Shown here in pieces: positions 8,383 through 20,900 of a DNA stretch of 49,134 nt; position 1 is the first letter of the stretch, and every line of letters begins with the position of its first letter. Both the position numbers and the translations under genes were made by a program. The DNA comes from Geosiphon pyriformis (taxonomy: Eukaryota > Glomeromycota > Glomeromycetes > Archaeosporales > Geosiphonaceae), in assembly GCA_016748015.1 (NCBI GenBank), contig JAAOMT010000572.1:111072-160205 (forward strand), given 5' to 3'. Under the pieces are notes generated by a model that saw only the letters and a program-made list of their open reading frames with translations, was not told the origin of the DNA and searched no databases.

Positions 8383-11300
8383 ATGAGTGAACTAGTCTGG
8401 AGGATTGCAATGTGTAACATCAGAGACATGAACAATCCTGTAAAGCAGAAGGATATTGTGTATTGGCATATGGAATCTGGAAATATGATTTCAATTATTA
8501 CTGAGACTAAGTTAAAGTCTGGTTGTAGACCTTGGATTATGAACAAATTTGATGGTGTTAAAATTTTTTCATCTGGTTTGGACAAAGGGTTTTTTGGTGC
8601 TGAGGTGGCCATTATTATGAACAATTCTTTGGCCCATTATGTTTCTAAAGTTGAGGAGGTTTCTGGTCGGGTTATTTCAGTATGTCTTCTATTCAAAGAT
8701 AAACTCTCAGTCACAGTCTTAGGTTTGTATGCTGGTGCATCTTCTGGAACTAGGTTTGGCCAGGCTTTAGAAATCAACTCTTTTATTGTGAGGGCTCTAA
8801 ACTCCAGCACTTTTGTGGTCTTAGATGGTAATTTCAATGAGGATAATTCTAGGAAGAGTGCAAGTTTTAGGTTTTGTTTAAATCTGGGTTTAGTCAACTC
8901 ATTTGGTGCTCATCTGTTGGTCAGAGTTCCTACATGGAACAATTCAAGAGGCATCGAAAAAACAATTGATTACATTTTTGTCAGTGACAGTCTGTCTTCA
9001 GCAGTTGCTGGTCGGATTGTTACTTCTGTATCTGATTACTTTGACACTGATCACAAGGCTGTAATGGTGTCTGTTGGTCTGGGAGAACTTTTAGATATTC
9101 AGTTAAATGGTTTGCACAAGCAAGCTAATAAAGATCAATGGAAGTTCAAGATTGTGAATGCGGATGGCCCTAAATGGGCTTGTTTTAAAGAGTGTTCTTT
9201 AGTCAGATTTTCTGCTATGGCTAAGGACTTTTTGGTCACTAGTACTGGCAGAGATTTTGATTTTATGTAGTTTTTGTTAGTAAATATGTTGGTCAATTCA
9301 ACTGATGAGATATTTTCTAGACATTGGTTTCGTGAAGTCAAATGTTCTTCCAATAAACAATCTTCTAAATTTTTTAAGTTGGAACTGCTGGTTGCTAAAG
9401 TTGTAAAGTCTCTTTAGTCTGATGATGCTTCTAGATCTAGTTTTTTTCTCAATGCTTGGTTGATTGTTAATGAAAGTAAGGCTTTTGCAGTTCAAAACAT
9501 GTTAAGTAGTGGTGCCAGTAGTGCAAAAATTTTTATTTGTCTGTCCAGATTTAGAAAAAGTTATCATTGTTCTAAGATGCACGAGGCTAAAGCTGCTGAA
9601 TCTGCCACAATTAGGCATGCCATTGATAAGAGGATAGAGAATTTTTGCACGAACAAAGATGGCATGATTAGGAGTATTTTGGATAAATCTTTTTGCAAGG
9701 TGGTTCTTGACCATTTAGTGGTAGATGATGAACTTGTCTTAGATCTTGGTAAAATCAAATCCAAAGTTGATGTGTTAATGAAAGAGTGGACCAGAAAGCA
9801 GTCAGCATCTACACCTCTCTCTGTTCCTTGGGCTTGTCAGTATGCCACTTTGCAATATGTGGATGATGATGCTTTTTCTGGTGTTATAGATGTTATTAGT
9901 TTTGATGAGCTTTCTCAGGTTGTCAAACATTTGCTGGACAGGAAAGCAGCTGGTCTTAGTGGTATTTCTAATGAATTGTGGAAACACTGTGGTAAAAACA
10001 TTCTTAGAAATTTATTAAACCTCCTGAATTTGTGCTTAAGAGTGGGCAAAGTTCCAGCTTTATGGAGGAAGACATGGGTCTCTATGATATCTAAGTTTTA
10101 TGATTGGAATAGTATCTTGATGAACACTTGCCCTATTGCTCTACTAGAGACTGCTCACAAAATCCTTTCTAAGATCCTCTCAGATCAAATTTTTCTTGCT
10201 TGCAGTAAGTTTGGAGTGTTGCATGGGGTTAATTTTTCTGTTCTTTATGGTATCTCTACACAGTCTCCCATTTTTGCTGTTGGCTCAGTTGTGAAAGATG
10301 TTTTAGAAAAAGACAGAGAAATTTGGTTGGTTTTGCAGAATATGTACAAGGCATATGATTTGGTCAGCTGGCATCATCTGGAGACTAGTTTGCGGCACAT
10401 CAAAATGTGTGGCAGATTTATTAAGTTTTTTGGTGGGATTTACAATGACAGATCAAACCGTGTTATGACAGATTTTGGTCTTTTGGATGGTTACTGAGTA
10501 CTAGATGGTCTTGATCAGAGTGAAGTGTTCTCTTCTCTCCTTTGGTAGATCTTTTATGACCCTTTGCTATGTAAAATTAAGAAACAAGAGAGCATATATA
10601 GCTATCAGATTGATACCAAGTTTGTGGCCAAATCAGGCAGGATAAACAATGTAAGTAGAATGTCTTTTTTCTTTGCAGCTGGTGTTTTTGTCGATAATAC
10701 TATCTGAATTAGAAGTAGTCAAACTGCCACACAATTTATATTGGACGTTGCCAGTAAGTTCTTTGCAATAAATGATATTTCAATTAATAATGACAAAATG
10801 GTGGCCATTCCTATCAACCAGAGAGTTCAAAATGCTGTTCTCAAAATTAGTGGATTGTCTATCTCAATCACTAATTATGGTGTGCCTTATAGATACTTGG
10901 GCATATTTTTGTTAACTGATGGTTTATCCAAGCTTAGCTTGGCTAAAGCCCAATCTGATGTCAAGTTTTTTTCCAAAATAATACTGCGTAAAGCTATTTT
11001 GGACAAACAATTCATGTATTTAGTATTGGCTGTTTTTCAGCCCATTGTTAGTTATCATACTCAATTTAGTTTTGTGTCCTCTGCTGTTTGTCAACACTAG
11101 GATGGGTTGATTAAAAAGGGCTTCAAGACAAAAGCTGGTTTGTCTCAAGATTTCCCAAATGAGGTGCTCTATCATTCTTTGCTTTATGGTCTAAAGACAT
11201 TTGAACAGATTCAAGCTGAGGGGAAATCTGCTTCTGTCATGAGTTTTTCTAATTCTTCTGGGATTGTTGGTCGGCTTTTTGAGCACCACTTTCTGGATTT

Positions 11301-13066
11301 ACAGATTTTGGATTGGGCTTTTCTTAATCCTTTGCAATTTTCTGTTAGACTGCATGTTGTTCTTTCCAACAACTTTCTGGCCGGAATAGTGTGCATTCTT
11401 TTGATCAATAAGATTTCTATGATGAACAATTTGCCTAGTGCTTTTCTCAGTCCTGACAAGTATCCTGTCTCTGGTGTCTTGGGGCCTTTTTTGTACTATG
11501 ATCAGGTTAGTTCTTTGAAGAAATTTGGTGTGGCTTTCTGTGATAGACTTTTAGACAAACAAAGTAGAGTCCTGAATTGGTAGACATTCTAGCATTGAAA
11601 GAAACTGGATTCCAGAGGACCTGTACCTTCTTGGTTTATATTGGTGTCAAGATTTTTGCATGATAAGATTTTTCTGTCAACACCACCTGTTAGCAATTTT
11701 TTGGTGGATGTCAATAATGTTTTACTTTTGGATCAGTTTTTTGTTGTTAAAAATAGTCTGCTTGAGATCTGGTCAAGTTCTCTTTCTGTTTTTACAGATG
11801 GCTCTTTGAAAGGGTTTGGTTCTGTTGATGTGACTGAAGGTGTTGCAGCATTCTTTTTTGAGATTGGGCTGGATTTTGGGGTTAGAGTTGTAGATCTATT
11901 GTCTTCTACAATGGCTGAGTTGCAGGCCATTGCCTTGGCGCTGAAGTGTGTGCTTTTTTCTTGTTCAGTGAAGGTGTGTTTGGACAGCCAAGCTGCCTTG
12001 GATGCATGTGTTTCAGATTTGAGGTCAGGTGGCTCTGACTTTCATGATTGTTGCTGGATAGAGAGAAGGCATATTGCTAATTTAATTGTTCAAAAAAACA
12101 TTTCTGTGAGCTAATTAAAGGTCAAAGAACACTCTGGTGTACTAAACAATGTTCATACGGATGCATTGATGTGCATTTTTGCTCATTCCTCTCTATTTCT
12201 GCTGACTAACATATGTGAATGCTATTTAATGGCCAATAACATGCCAATTTCTGGTAATATTTAACACTTTGTTCAGGACATTTTTAGATCTATGAACCAA
12301 TTGTATTGGTATTGGTTCTAAGATTCTGGGTGGTTTTTTGATTTGTGACATTGACTGGGTTAGAACCATGGCCATTTGACATCTGAATTCAAGTATGCTT
12401 TCAGGTTTTATGAGTAGACATTCAGCTGATTTGCACTCCTATTTTATGAAAGCAGTATATGACAGGCTGTCTGTCGCAGTTAGGAAAAGGCTTTATGACA
12501 AAAAATACCCTGGTGTTTTGTGTTTATACTGTAGAGAAGTTGAGTTTTCCGATCATGTGTTTACTTGTAATAAGGAATCCATCTCCTGTAAGAAGATTCT
12601 GTTTGAGTGTGTGTCAACTTGGAGGTCTCTGACTGGTTTTCGTCTTCCAGTTCCTTCCGTGATCTCAGAATCTCTTCTCTTATGTGTGTTTGATGTCAGC
12701 TTGTATGCTCTTCTCTGTAAGAGCTTTGTGCTAGTAGGGTGGTATAAGGAAACTGTGCAGATTTTTGTTGATTGCAAAGAGGCTGCCTGGGTTCTGGTTA
12801 ACTTTGTGCATAATGTGGGTGCATGTCACCATTCTGAGTTGTGGGGGTTCAGGTTCAAGTTTAGAGCTAACATGGAGAAGGACAATCTGATGGGAGATTA
12901 AAGAGTGTTATTGCTAGTGAATAATGGCTCAGTACAAGATTTGTCAGATGGTGTGGTTAAGTTGATTGGTATTGATGATTCTTTTGGAGTGAGTTTTGGC
13001 TTCTGTAAGTCTTGGTTGTTTTTTTTTGGTTTGACTGATGCAGTTTCTGTTCATATAAGTGCTTAG
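8383..13066 (+). pseudogene. LINE-a ORF2: endonuclease, reverse transcriptase, RNase H
   Basis: ORF2 makes the target-primed reverse transcription enzyme. Domain order: apurinic-type endonuclease (8404-9090; TETKLK, GNFNE, DTDHKAV), reverse transcriptase (about 9900-10960), RNase H (11790-12170; VFTDGSLKG, CLDSQAALDA) and a C-terminal zinc finger CLYCREVEFSDHVFTC (C-x2-C-x7-H-x3-C, near 12520-12570). Key residues are lost: the endonuclease GDFN motif is GNFN (N at 8830-8832), and the RT FxDD motif is FVDN (10687-10698). Stops at 9268, 9418, 10495, 11098 and elsewhere are mostly W or Q codons changed by one transition. One net frameshift lies near 12310. The ATG at 8383 overlaps the ORF1 stop as ATGA. 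Confidence 0.9.
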
Positions 13067-13199
13067 TATTGCTTTAATTAGTCCGAATGACTAGTCACAT
13101 ATAGTAAATGCATGAATCATATTTAGCTGGAGTCCATAGTTTTGACTCTGTATACTAAGTAGTGATTGAATTGCACTCATTAAACTATAATAAAAAAAA
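13067..13199 (+). other. LINE-a 3' UTR and A-rich tail
   Basis: The 3' UTR aligns with those of LINE-b (41987 onward), LINE-d and LINE-c. All contain a TTGAATTGCACTCATTAAA-like block just before AATAAAA and an A run. This block probably serves as the recognition or polyadenylation region of the LINE RNA. Confidence 0.75.
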
Positions 13200-13899
13200 A
13201 GATTAACTTTAATTTTTGAAATAATTTTTAAATGTTTAAAGAAATAGTTATTATAAAAACTAACTAAAAATAAAGTAAAAAATAAAATTATTTTTAATTT
13301 ATATTATATTTATTTTGATTATTTTTTGTGTAATTTTGTATTTGTTTTTATGAAATTGTTTTTTTAATTATAAAAAAATAATATAATTAATTTTTAAGTA
13401 TTAAATATTTAGATTTAAAAATTATTTAATAATAATTATTAGCTTTTAAGTTTTAAAAAATATTTTTTAAATTAACCAAAAAAAATTGTGTACTAATTTA
13501 TAAAATTAAAAAATCAAAATTGGTTTTAAAATAGTAGTATTTAAATCTATTACTATGTGTAATTTTCTTTGAACTTTTATTATTAAGTCTTAACTTATAT
13601 AATTTATTTCTTAAAATTTTATAGATGTAAAATAATCTATTTTATTTATAATTAAAATTTTTATTTTATTGTTTTTTCAGTTTTAATTCTATATAAAAGA
13701 ACTTTATTTTTAATTTTAAATTTATTGATAATAGATAATAATTTGTTGTTATGTTGTTTTTTTTGTTAAATTTAAAAATATTTTATATAAATAGCTGTAA
13801 TTTAATTTAATTTTTTAAAATACTAAGAAGCATATAATTTCTTTATTAAAGTATTTTTTTTAAATTTTTTTCTGTAATTAGCTAAATTAAATAGGTTTT

Positions 13900-14300
13900 T
13901 ACTGTAATATTAATTAATAATATTATTATTTTTTTATAGATTAAATTAAATAATCTATATTTTATTGTTTTTTATTTTAATATTTAATATATTAGTAATA
14001 CTAATAAAATAAAGATATTTTATTCTTGTTCAAAATTGGTTAAGATTTTGATTAATAATTTGCAAAGTATTTTATTAAAATATTTTACAAATCAATTTAT
14101 TTATAGATAATAAAACAAAAATAAAAGTTTTTTAATATTAAATTGTTTACAAATTTTTTGTATTAAGTTGTTTATAAAATGTGTTTTTTAATTAGATAAA
14201 AGTTTAATTAAGTATTTATGTTTATAAATAATGTCTTTGTAAATAAAATTTGCTATTAATTTTGTATTTACTTGTTAAATTGCTCTTGTTTCAGATTATT
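13900..14300 (-). pseudogene. Integrase core remnant of element C
   Basis: Minus-strand reading near 14205-14040 gives LLSN*KTHFINNLIQKICKQF, matching the retroviral integrase segment around the second catalytic Asp (LLSDRGTHF), then YYL*INLFVKYFNK, matching the HPQTNGLVERFNK region with the catalytic Glu. Every difference is a C to T or G to A step: GAT to AAT, CGA to TAA, CAT to TAT, CCA to TTA, CAA to TAA. Catalytic residues are lost. The assignment rests on these two blocks. Confidence 0.65.
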
Positions 14301-14989
14301 TTATAAGATAATCTATTATAATTACAATATATCAATTTTTTTGAGTTACAATAAATAGTAGTTTGACTAAATTAATATCAAATTAATTAAAAAATTGTTT
14401 AATTTTGATTAGATTTAAAAGTTTTATAAAATGTGTTTTTTTTCTAATAACTATTATAAAACTTAATATATTAATAAATATTTTTTCTTATTTAAAACCA
14501 AAAATAATATTTTAATGTTTTTTGAATTATGCTATTTTTTTGAAATATATTAATAAAAAATTTGAATGCATATTGTATAAAATAATTTTTTTTATGTTTT
14601 TAAATTACTCTAAATAAATTGTCTAAGTTTTTATAGTTTTAATAATAAATAATATTGTTGTATAAATAATATTGTTTTTATTAGTATTATAATTAATGTT
14701 TTTTATTTGAAAACCAAGTTTTTGGTATTATAAGTATTTTCAAATATTGTTTAAAATTATTATAGTTTTTGGAATCTATTGTTGTTTTTGCCAATTATTA
14801 TTATTAAATTAATGAATTTTTAAATTCTAATCTTGTTTTATTTTAAAAAAACAATCAATATTTGTGTGTAATTTTTTTGGTTTGTAATATATAACATATT
14901 AATAATTTGTAAAAATTTAGATCATTAAATTTATTTAATATTTAGTTTTAAATTTTTATTTTAAAGGTATTTAAATTCAATATTATTAA

Positions 14990-15900
14990 TAATAATATCA
15001 AATTTTTTAGGTTTAAGATAAAAATTAAAATAATTAAAGACCCAAATTACTGTTGTTGTTTCTAATTCAATAATAAAATAAATTTTTTTTGCTGGTTTTA
15101 ATGTTTTACTGGCATAAACAATTATTTTTTTTGCTGGTTTTAATGTTTTACTGGCATAAATAATTATTTTTTTATTGTTATTATCATCTAAATAAAATAA
15201 AATAATATTAAAAACTATATATAAAACATTTATAATTAATTAAAATCTTTTGTTAAAGTTGAAATAAACTAAAATTGAGATTATTTTTAACTTTTTTTTG
15301 AGAATATTAATAACTTTTTGTTATTTTGCTGTTTATTTATATTTGATATTTTTATTGATTAAATAGTTAAAAAATTTGGCAATTTCAAAAAATTTTTTGA
15401 TAAATTTTTAATAATAAAATATTAATTCTGGAAATTTTTTCAATTTAATTGTATTTTAAAGAGTTTTAAAATTTTTAACAACACCAATTTTTTTTGAATT
15501 AAGTTTAATTCTTTTTTTATTGACAATATAACTAAAAAAACCAAATTAATTTTTCAAAATAGTATTTTTTAATGTTTAGTTTTAATCCTGCTTTTTATAA
15601 TTATTAAAACTTCTTGTAAATAAATTAAATAAAATTCAAAAAATAATAAATAAATATTAATATTATTAAAATAAACAATTATTAATTGTTATAAAAGTTT
15701 AATATAAACAATATTTATAAGTTTTTAAAATATTACTAGTATATCATACAATTCAAAAAATATTATATTAAACTTATAGTTTTTTCTTGGATTGTAAAAG
15801 CTGTTTTAAAGTAATTTTTAAAATCTATTATAACTTGTCAATATTAAATTGTTTTACTTTTAAAACTGGCAAAAATTTGTTAAAAATGACTATATTTAAT
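14990..15900 (-). pseudogene. Reverse transcriptase / RNase H remnant of element C
   Basis: Minus-strand fragments show LKKLN-like RT thumb residues near 15590, NFQN/LTKNL blocks like the VKNFPTPKN and FLGLTSYYRKFI connection near 15480-15380, and LFMPVKH*NQQKK near 15110, the RNase H YASKTLKPAEKNY segment. The sequence has many stops. A 42-bp tandem duplication lies within the RNase H part. Confidence 0.6.
15083..15166 (-). repeat. 42-bp tandem duplication inside decayed RNase H
   Basis: 15083-15124 is repeated as 15125-15166, with a single C/T difference (15119 versus 15161). Forty-two bases is 14 codons, so it is frame-neutral, but the region was already full of stops. The near identity of the two units implies duplication after most of the decay. 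Confidence 0.85.
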
Positions 15901-15907
15901 AATATAA

Positions 15908-16874
15908 TATTATAAATAATTATTTGAGTATTTAAAATAAATAACAAATCTGTAACTTAATGCTTAATAATTAATAATACTGTAAATGATTTCTGAAAAA
16001 TTTTTGAATCTAAAAGTTTTGGTTGAGTTTTTTGTATAATAAACAGAAATTTACTTAATAATTGTTTTTTGAATTTTTTTTTTAGCATAGAAACTGGTTT
16101 AATTTAGCAATTATACCTTTTTGATAAGTTATTTTTAAGTTTTTACTTTTGTTTCATGGGTTTTTTACCAGATTATTCTTGATATCAATATTTTAGCACT
16201 TAATTTTTTAATTAATTAGTATACAAAATAAAATAAAAAAAATAAAAATAAAAAAAAAATAAAAAAAAATAAAAAAATAATATTCTGTTAATAGCTATAA
16301 TTAAGAATTATTGGTTTAGTATAATTAAGTAGTGAATTTTATCAATATAAATTGTTAATAAAATTGGAGAATAATAATGTTAATTTAATAATAAAAAATA
16401 ACATAAATTGAATATTAAAACAATAATTTTATTTAATATTTGGATAATTTTACTTTAAGATATAGAAAATTATTTTTTAAAAAAAAAAGTACATTATGAA
16501 TATTTATTGTTTTTTAACTAAGAACTTGTCTAAATATGTAAATTTTTAAATAACTTTCTTATTTTTAATATTACTATTATATATATATAATTTTTGTTAT
16601 ATAAAATCTTACATATTTCTATTTTTTTCTATGATATTTTTTAAAATTGTGTTTATTTCTAAATAATATGTTATAATTTCTTGAAAATATGTATATTTGT
16701 AAAAAATATGCACATTCTTAAAAATGTATTGTGAATTTCTGAAAATATGCTTATTTTTGCAAATATACATATTTCTAAAAATGTGTTTATATATTAAGTA
16801 CTATTTTTTTATTGGTTTATTCTTATAATCTGTTTTTTTTATTTCTTTTTTGTATTTTTTTTCTATGAATAATA
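15908..16874 (-). repeat. Solo LTR of family B (minus orientation)
   Basis: Its low end (TATTATAAATAATTATTTGA) is the decayed complement of the LTR-B U5 end, and its high end (ATGAATAATA at 16865-16874) is the decayed complement of TGTTACTCAT. Flanking tetranucleotides are both ATAA (15904-15907 and 16875-16878), consistent with a 4-bp duplication, though this is weak evidence in AT-rich DNA. At 967 bp it is longer than the LTR at 43205-44059 (855 bp); the extra length lies in degenerate repeats (16650-16800) corresponding to the 40-bp array there. Confidence 0.78.
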
Positions 16875-17117
16875 ATAACTAATAATTAATTTTAGTTTAT
16901 TTTAAAAAATATGTTATTGTTATTATTATTTATATTAAAAAAAAACTAGTTGTTATCAAAGAAATTTTATTTAAAATTTTATTTAGAACTGCAAAAAAAC
17001 TTAATATAACAATAGTAAATATAAACAATTACTATTGTTTTTTGACTTTTTGGTCTTTTTGGTTATTTATAAAATAATAATAGTAATATTAATAAAAAAA
17101 AAAGCAGAAAAAATCAG
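16875..17117. other. AT-rich segment between solo LTR-B and element B2
   Basis: This should be the continuation of element C on the 5' side of its pol. I see no convincing coding motif in either strand. Confidence 0.4.
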
Positions 17118-17980
17118 TATTATAACTAAAAAATAATAATAATAATAATAAAAAAACACATAAAATTAAAATAGCCAATTAAAAAAAAAAAAAAAAAGAA
17201 TATTTTAAAAAATCCTGAATTTTTTAGGAAATCCAAAATTTTTTAAGAAATCTAAAATATTTCAAAAAATTTAAAATATTTCAAAAATTAAGAATTTTTT
17301 AAGAATGTTAACAAAAGAAAAAAAAATTTTAGTATAACAAAAATTATGTATATATAACAATAATATCAAAAGTGAAAAAAAACAAACAAGTTTAAACAGA
17401 CAAATAGTTAAGAAATACTTTTTTTTTCAAAAGATAGTTTTCTATATTTTAAAGCAAAATCATATCTATATTAATAAAAATATTTAATTATATCATCTAA
17501 TTTATATTATTTATAAATTAAATTAAATATATTTATTGTTTTATTTATTAACAACTTATATTGATAATATCCAATACTTAATTATACTAAAACAATAGCT
17601 TTTAATTACAGTTATTAATAAAATACTAATTTTTTATTTAATTTTATTTTATTTGTTTTTGTATTATGTACTAATTAATTAAAAAATTAAGTATTAAGAT
17701 ATTGATATTAAAAATAGTTTAATAAAAAATTCATAAAACAAGAATAAAAACTTAAGAATAGTTTACCAAAAAAGCATAACTGTCAGATTAAACCAGTTTT
17801 TATGCTAAAGAAAAAAATTTGAAAAAACAACTAATAAATAAATCTTTGTTTATTATATAAAGAACTCAACCAAAATTTTTAAATTATGAAAATCTTTAAA
17901 AATTATTAATAATATTAGCTATTGAATACCAAGTTATGAATTTGTTATTTATTTCAATATTCAAATAATTATCTGTAATA
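17118..17980 (+). repeat. 5' LTR of element B2
   Basis: Starts TATTAT (decayed TGTTAC) and ends CTGTAATA, followed by TTTAGTGCTCTTTGTAAG, the decayed primer-binding site. It is collinear with the LTR at 43205-44059, for example at AACAATAGCTTTTAATTACA (17590) against AACAATAGCTCTTGATCACA (43617). Confidence 0.8.
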
Positions 17981-20900
17981 TTTAGTGCTCTTTGTAAGAT
18001 ATAATTTAACAGAAAACAAGCATTATTAATAATTATTTAAAAAGTAACAGACTAAAAAACCATAAAAAAAAATTATTTGAAATTTGTGAAATCTTTATTT
18101 TAATATTACCAAACTTACTTAAAACTAATAAGTAATTATTGACCAGTAAAATTAGTTTTCAACTTCTATATTAACAAAAAAATCATATATTACTTGAAAA
18201 GACAAAAAGATTCAGAAACTATTAACAGAAATTTTTACAATGAATTACTATAACATACTAGTTTTTTACAAAATTATAATTTTGTCCTAATAATTACAAA
18301 AATAAATTGCAAAATTAAAGAATACACTAAACAGAAATTTTTTATTATTTTTATTGATAAAAAAAAGAAAATTACAAATTTTTAGCAAAAATTCCAGAAA
18401 AAATACAACCATCTACTTAAAAAAAACTAAAAGTTATTTTACCTATTAATTTATTATATTATTATATATTCAAAAACATTATCAACATATTATTAAGATT
18501 TACATTATTATTAACTACAAAGACATCTATTGCACAAGTTATATTTTAAAACAATTAGAAAAAATTATAATTATTAAGAACTTATGACAGTTATTTTGAA
18601 AAACTGAAATTATAACCAATAATACTATCAAAACTTTAATTATTGCCATCTTAATTTAATTTTGAATTCACCAATAATTGAATAAATACCAAATCAGAAA
18701 AAAAAAGTAGTAATTAGAAAAATAATAATTAAAGCCTAATTCCAAATTATTCCAAAAATAAAACTCCAATTAGTTAAATCCAGTAAAATCAAAACAATTT
18801 AAATCCCATTTTTATTGTTAAAAACAACTTATTTCTAGTTATCTAAATTAATTTTTTAGTGATATTAATAGTTACTTCTTAATAATTACAATAATAATTA
18901 TTAATATTAATAATTTATGTTTTAATTGTAAAACTTGAAAAATTTACTTGCAAAAAAGATAATACCCAATTTTGGCTAAATAATATCACAAAAACCATTA
19001 TAGCCAATGGCTGAGACAATATTAGAGCTTCCTAAATAATTTTATACTTTTTTTAAAATACTATTAACTCATAATATTAAAGTCTTATAAACAAATCTAA
19101 TAACTATAACATATTCAAAGCCATTTTTACCAGTAGAATTTTAGCTATTAATTAGCATGAAATTATCCTCATAATTTTTATTATTAATTAATACATAGTA
19201 TTATCATTTTTAATTATTACTTATTATTTAACCAAATTATCAAATATTATCATTCAATTAATAACCTAATTTGTATCATAGAAATTAAGATGATCAAATT
19301 ACACAATATCCTGAACCATTTAATATAGTTAAAATTTGCCGAAATTAAAGAAAATTGGCTGAAATAATTAATAATTTGTAGAAATAACTTGTAGTTTACT
19401 AAAATATATCTTTAATTTGCCAAAATGTATCTTTAGTTTGCCAAAATTAGAGCAAAAAAAAAAGTACAAGTTCAAAGACTAGTACTACAACAAGTTGTAT
19501 AAAAGAAGAGCTTCTTTTTTTAAGAAAATGTATCTTTTTATAGTATCTTATCATAATATCTTACTTTAGATATCTTAATTAGAACAAATCATCTTTTATA
19601 TATCTTAAATAAAAATTAAATATTCAAAAACCAAATTCTTTAAATTATTACATTTGAAATTCTCTCAACACAACTAACATTTTTGAAATTGATTAACTAC
19701 CAATTTCAGTAATTTGTTAGTGACTCCAGATCTGAATAAAAAACGTTTTTCTTGTTAGAATTCTATTTTTTTACATTTTTTTTATTTTTTATTTTATTTT
19801 TTATTTAAATCATTAGAGTAGCCTACAAACGAGATTTCTGTAGAAAAATTAACTCTTACAGCAAAGTAACTACACATTTTTAGTAAGCTTTCAGATGAGC
19901 AATTTTTGGGAAAGAGTTAATGTTTGCTACAACATAACTACACAAAATAACTGGCACAAAATTGGCTATTCTATTTATAAGCCTAGCAGTTCAAATTATA
20001 GAAGATAATTTAAAGATAAATTCAGTTATTGAAAGTTCAACTACTTTTTTTAGTCATGAATTCACAGCAAATAGACATTAATAACATTCAAGAAAAGAGA
20101 CCAAAAACCTCTGGTAACACCACATTTTTACAGTATTTTAGTAATTATAATAGTATTAATTACCTATTAATTAGCTTTATTATTATTAAACAAAATAATA
20201 TTAAAGCAGTTATTATATATTTGGGATGCTTCTACTTAAATTTATGTTAAATTTAGATTATTAATGCTAATTATTTTACAATATCTCAGATTTTAAATCA
20301 GTTTATTTGCAGATTATACAACAGCTTTCTGTAATAAATACATCTATTATATTTAAACACACTTTAAAATACAGTTATCTATGTCAGAGATTTTGAATTA
20401 GCCAAGCTTAAAGCCAATTACACCCAAACCATAAATCTAAAAATCAATAAATTATTTAGATTGAATTCTAAACTAAAGCAGTTTAATAAAATAATTAACT
20501 AAAAAATAGAAAAATACTTAGCTAACAATTAAGCAATTTATTAGTTTTCTTAATATTATAACAATTAAGAAAACCTTAATTGGTTTTAAAATTAGTTGTA
20601 TCTATCATCATTATTAGCAAGCCAATAATAATAGCAAAAAATATGTATCTTTTACTATTATTATAAACAAAGATATATTAAAACAAACTGCTATTTAAAA
20701 ATAAATAACTTATAATCAAAAAATCAATATAAAAACTCTAATCACTAATTTCAAATTCTAAATTACATTAGTAGTTTATTAAAGCTACAACAATATTAAT
20801 TTTATTATGTATTAATAATACATTAATTATTATATATATCTCAAATATATTAGATGTTAACACTTGTAATTTATCAAGTTTTATTATTACAGATAGTTTA

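Larger units (their letters stand above)
6040..8386 (+). pseudogene. LINE-a ORF1 (RNA-binding protein), interrupted by Tc1
   Basis: ORF1 would encode the nucleic-acid-binding chaperone of the LINE ribonucleoprotein. The segment 6051-6369 matches LINE-b ORF1 from FRVLLYTLPVET onward. It contains a decayed zinc knuckle, CEKCRKLGYSALEC, where the His of C-x2-C-x4-H-x4-C is Tyr (CAT to TAT). The Tc1 element interrupts the frame at 6372-7725, and removing it with one TA copy restores the frame through CDVSVASPPK. The remainder (7728-8386) holds the C-terminal helical region, with a stop at about 7997, and ends in TGA at 8384-8386, overlapping the ORF2 start. The N-terminus and RRM-like part are missing. 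Confidence 0.8.
6040..13199 (+). mobile_element. LINE-a: 5'-truncated non-LTR retrotransposon
   Basis: A LINE with ORF1, ORF2, a 3' UTR and an A-rich tail (13190-13199). It matches LINE-b (35365-42121) along its whole length, but the first ~650 bp, including the start of ORF1, are missing: it begins directly at the LTR-A edge. A Tc1 transposon sits inside ORF1. Its GC content is clearly higher than the decayed retroelements to the right, yet it has many Q/W/R to stop changes and one net frameshift, so it is dead. No target duplication can be defined because the 5' end is lost. Confidence 0.9.
13200..15907 (-). mobile_element. Element C: ancient Ty3-like pol, extremely decayed
   Basis: A stretch of roughly 85% AT that looks empty until it is read on the minus strand with C-to-T decay in mind. 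Then fragments of reverse transcriptase, RNase H and integrase appear in the order expected for Ty3/gypsy (RT-RH near 15900-15000, integrase near 14300-13900). The lower part, 13200-13900, may be the integrase C-terminus and 3' region, but I see no clear motif in it. No LTR of its own could be assigned. It is the substrate into which the solo LTR-B at 15908, and probably B2, were inserted, so it is older than both. Confidence 0.65.

Noticed and set aside
9900-10960. Reverse transcriptase as a bacterial retron, group II intron or diversity-generating element
   Set aside because: The RT is flanked by AP-like endonuclease and RNase H with ORF1 upstream and a poly-A tail, which is a eukaryotic LINE.
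13200-17117. Mitochondrial or plastid DNA because of roughly 85% AT
   Set aside because: Minus-strand remnants of Ty3-like RT and integrase and a solo LTR show that it is decayed nuclear transposon sequence.
17131-17155. AAT microsatellite as a regulatory or structural element
   Set aside because: It is a short run in an extremely AT-rich LTR and is expected by composition.
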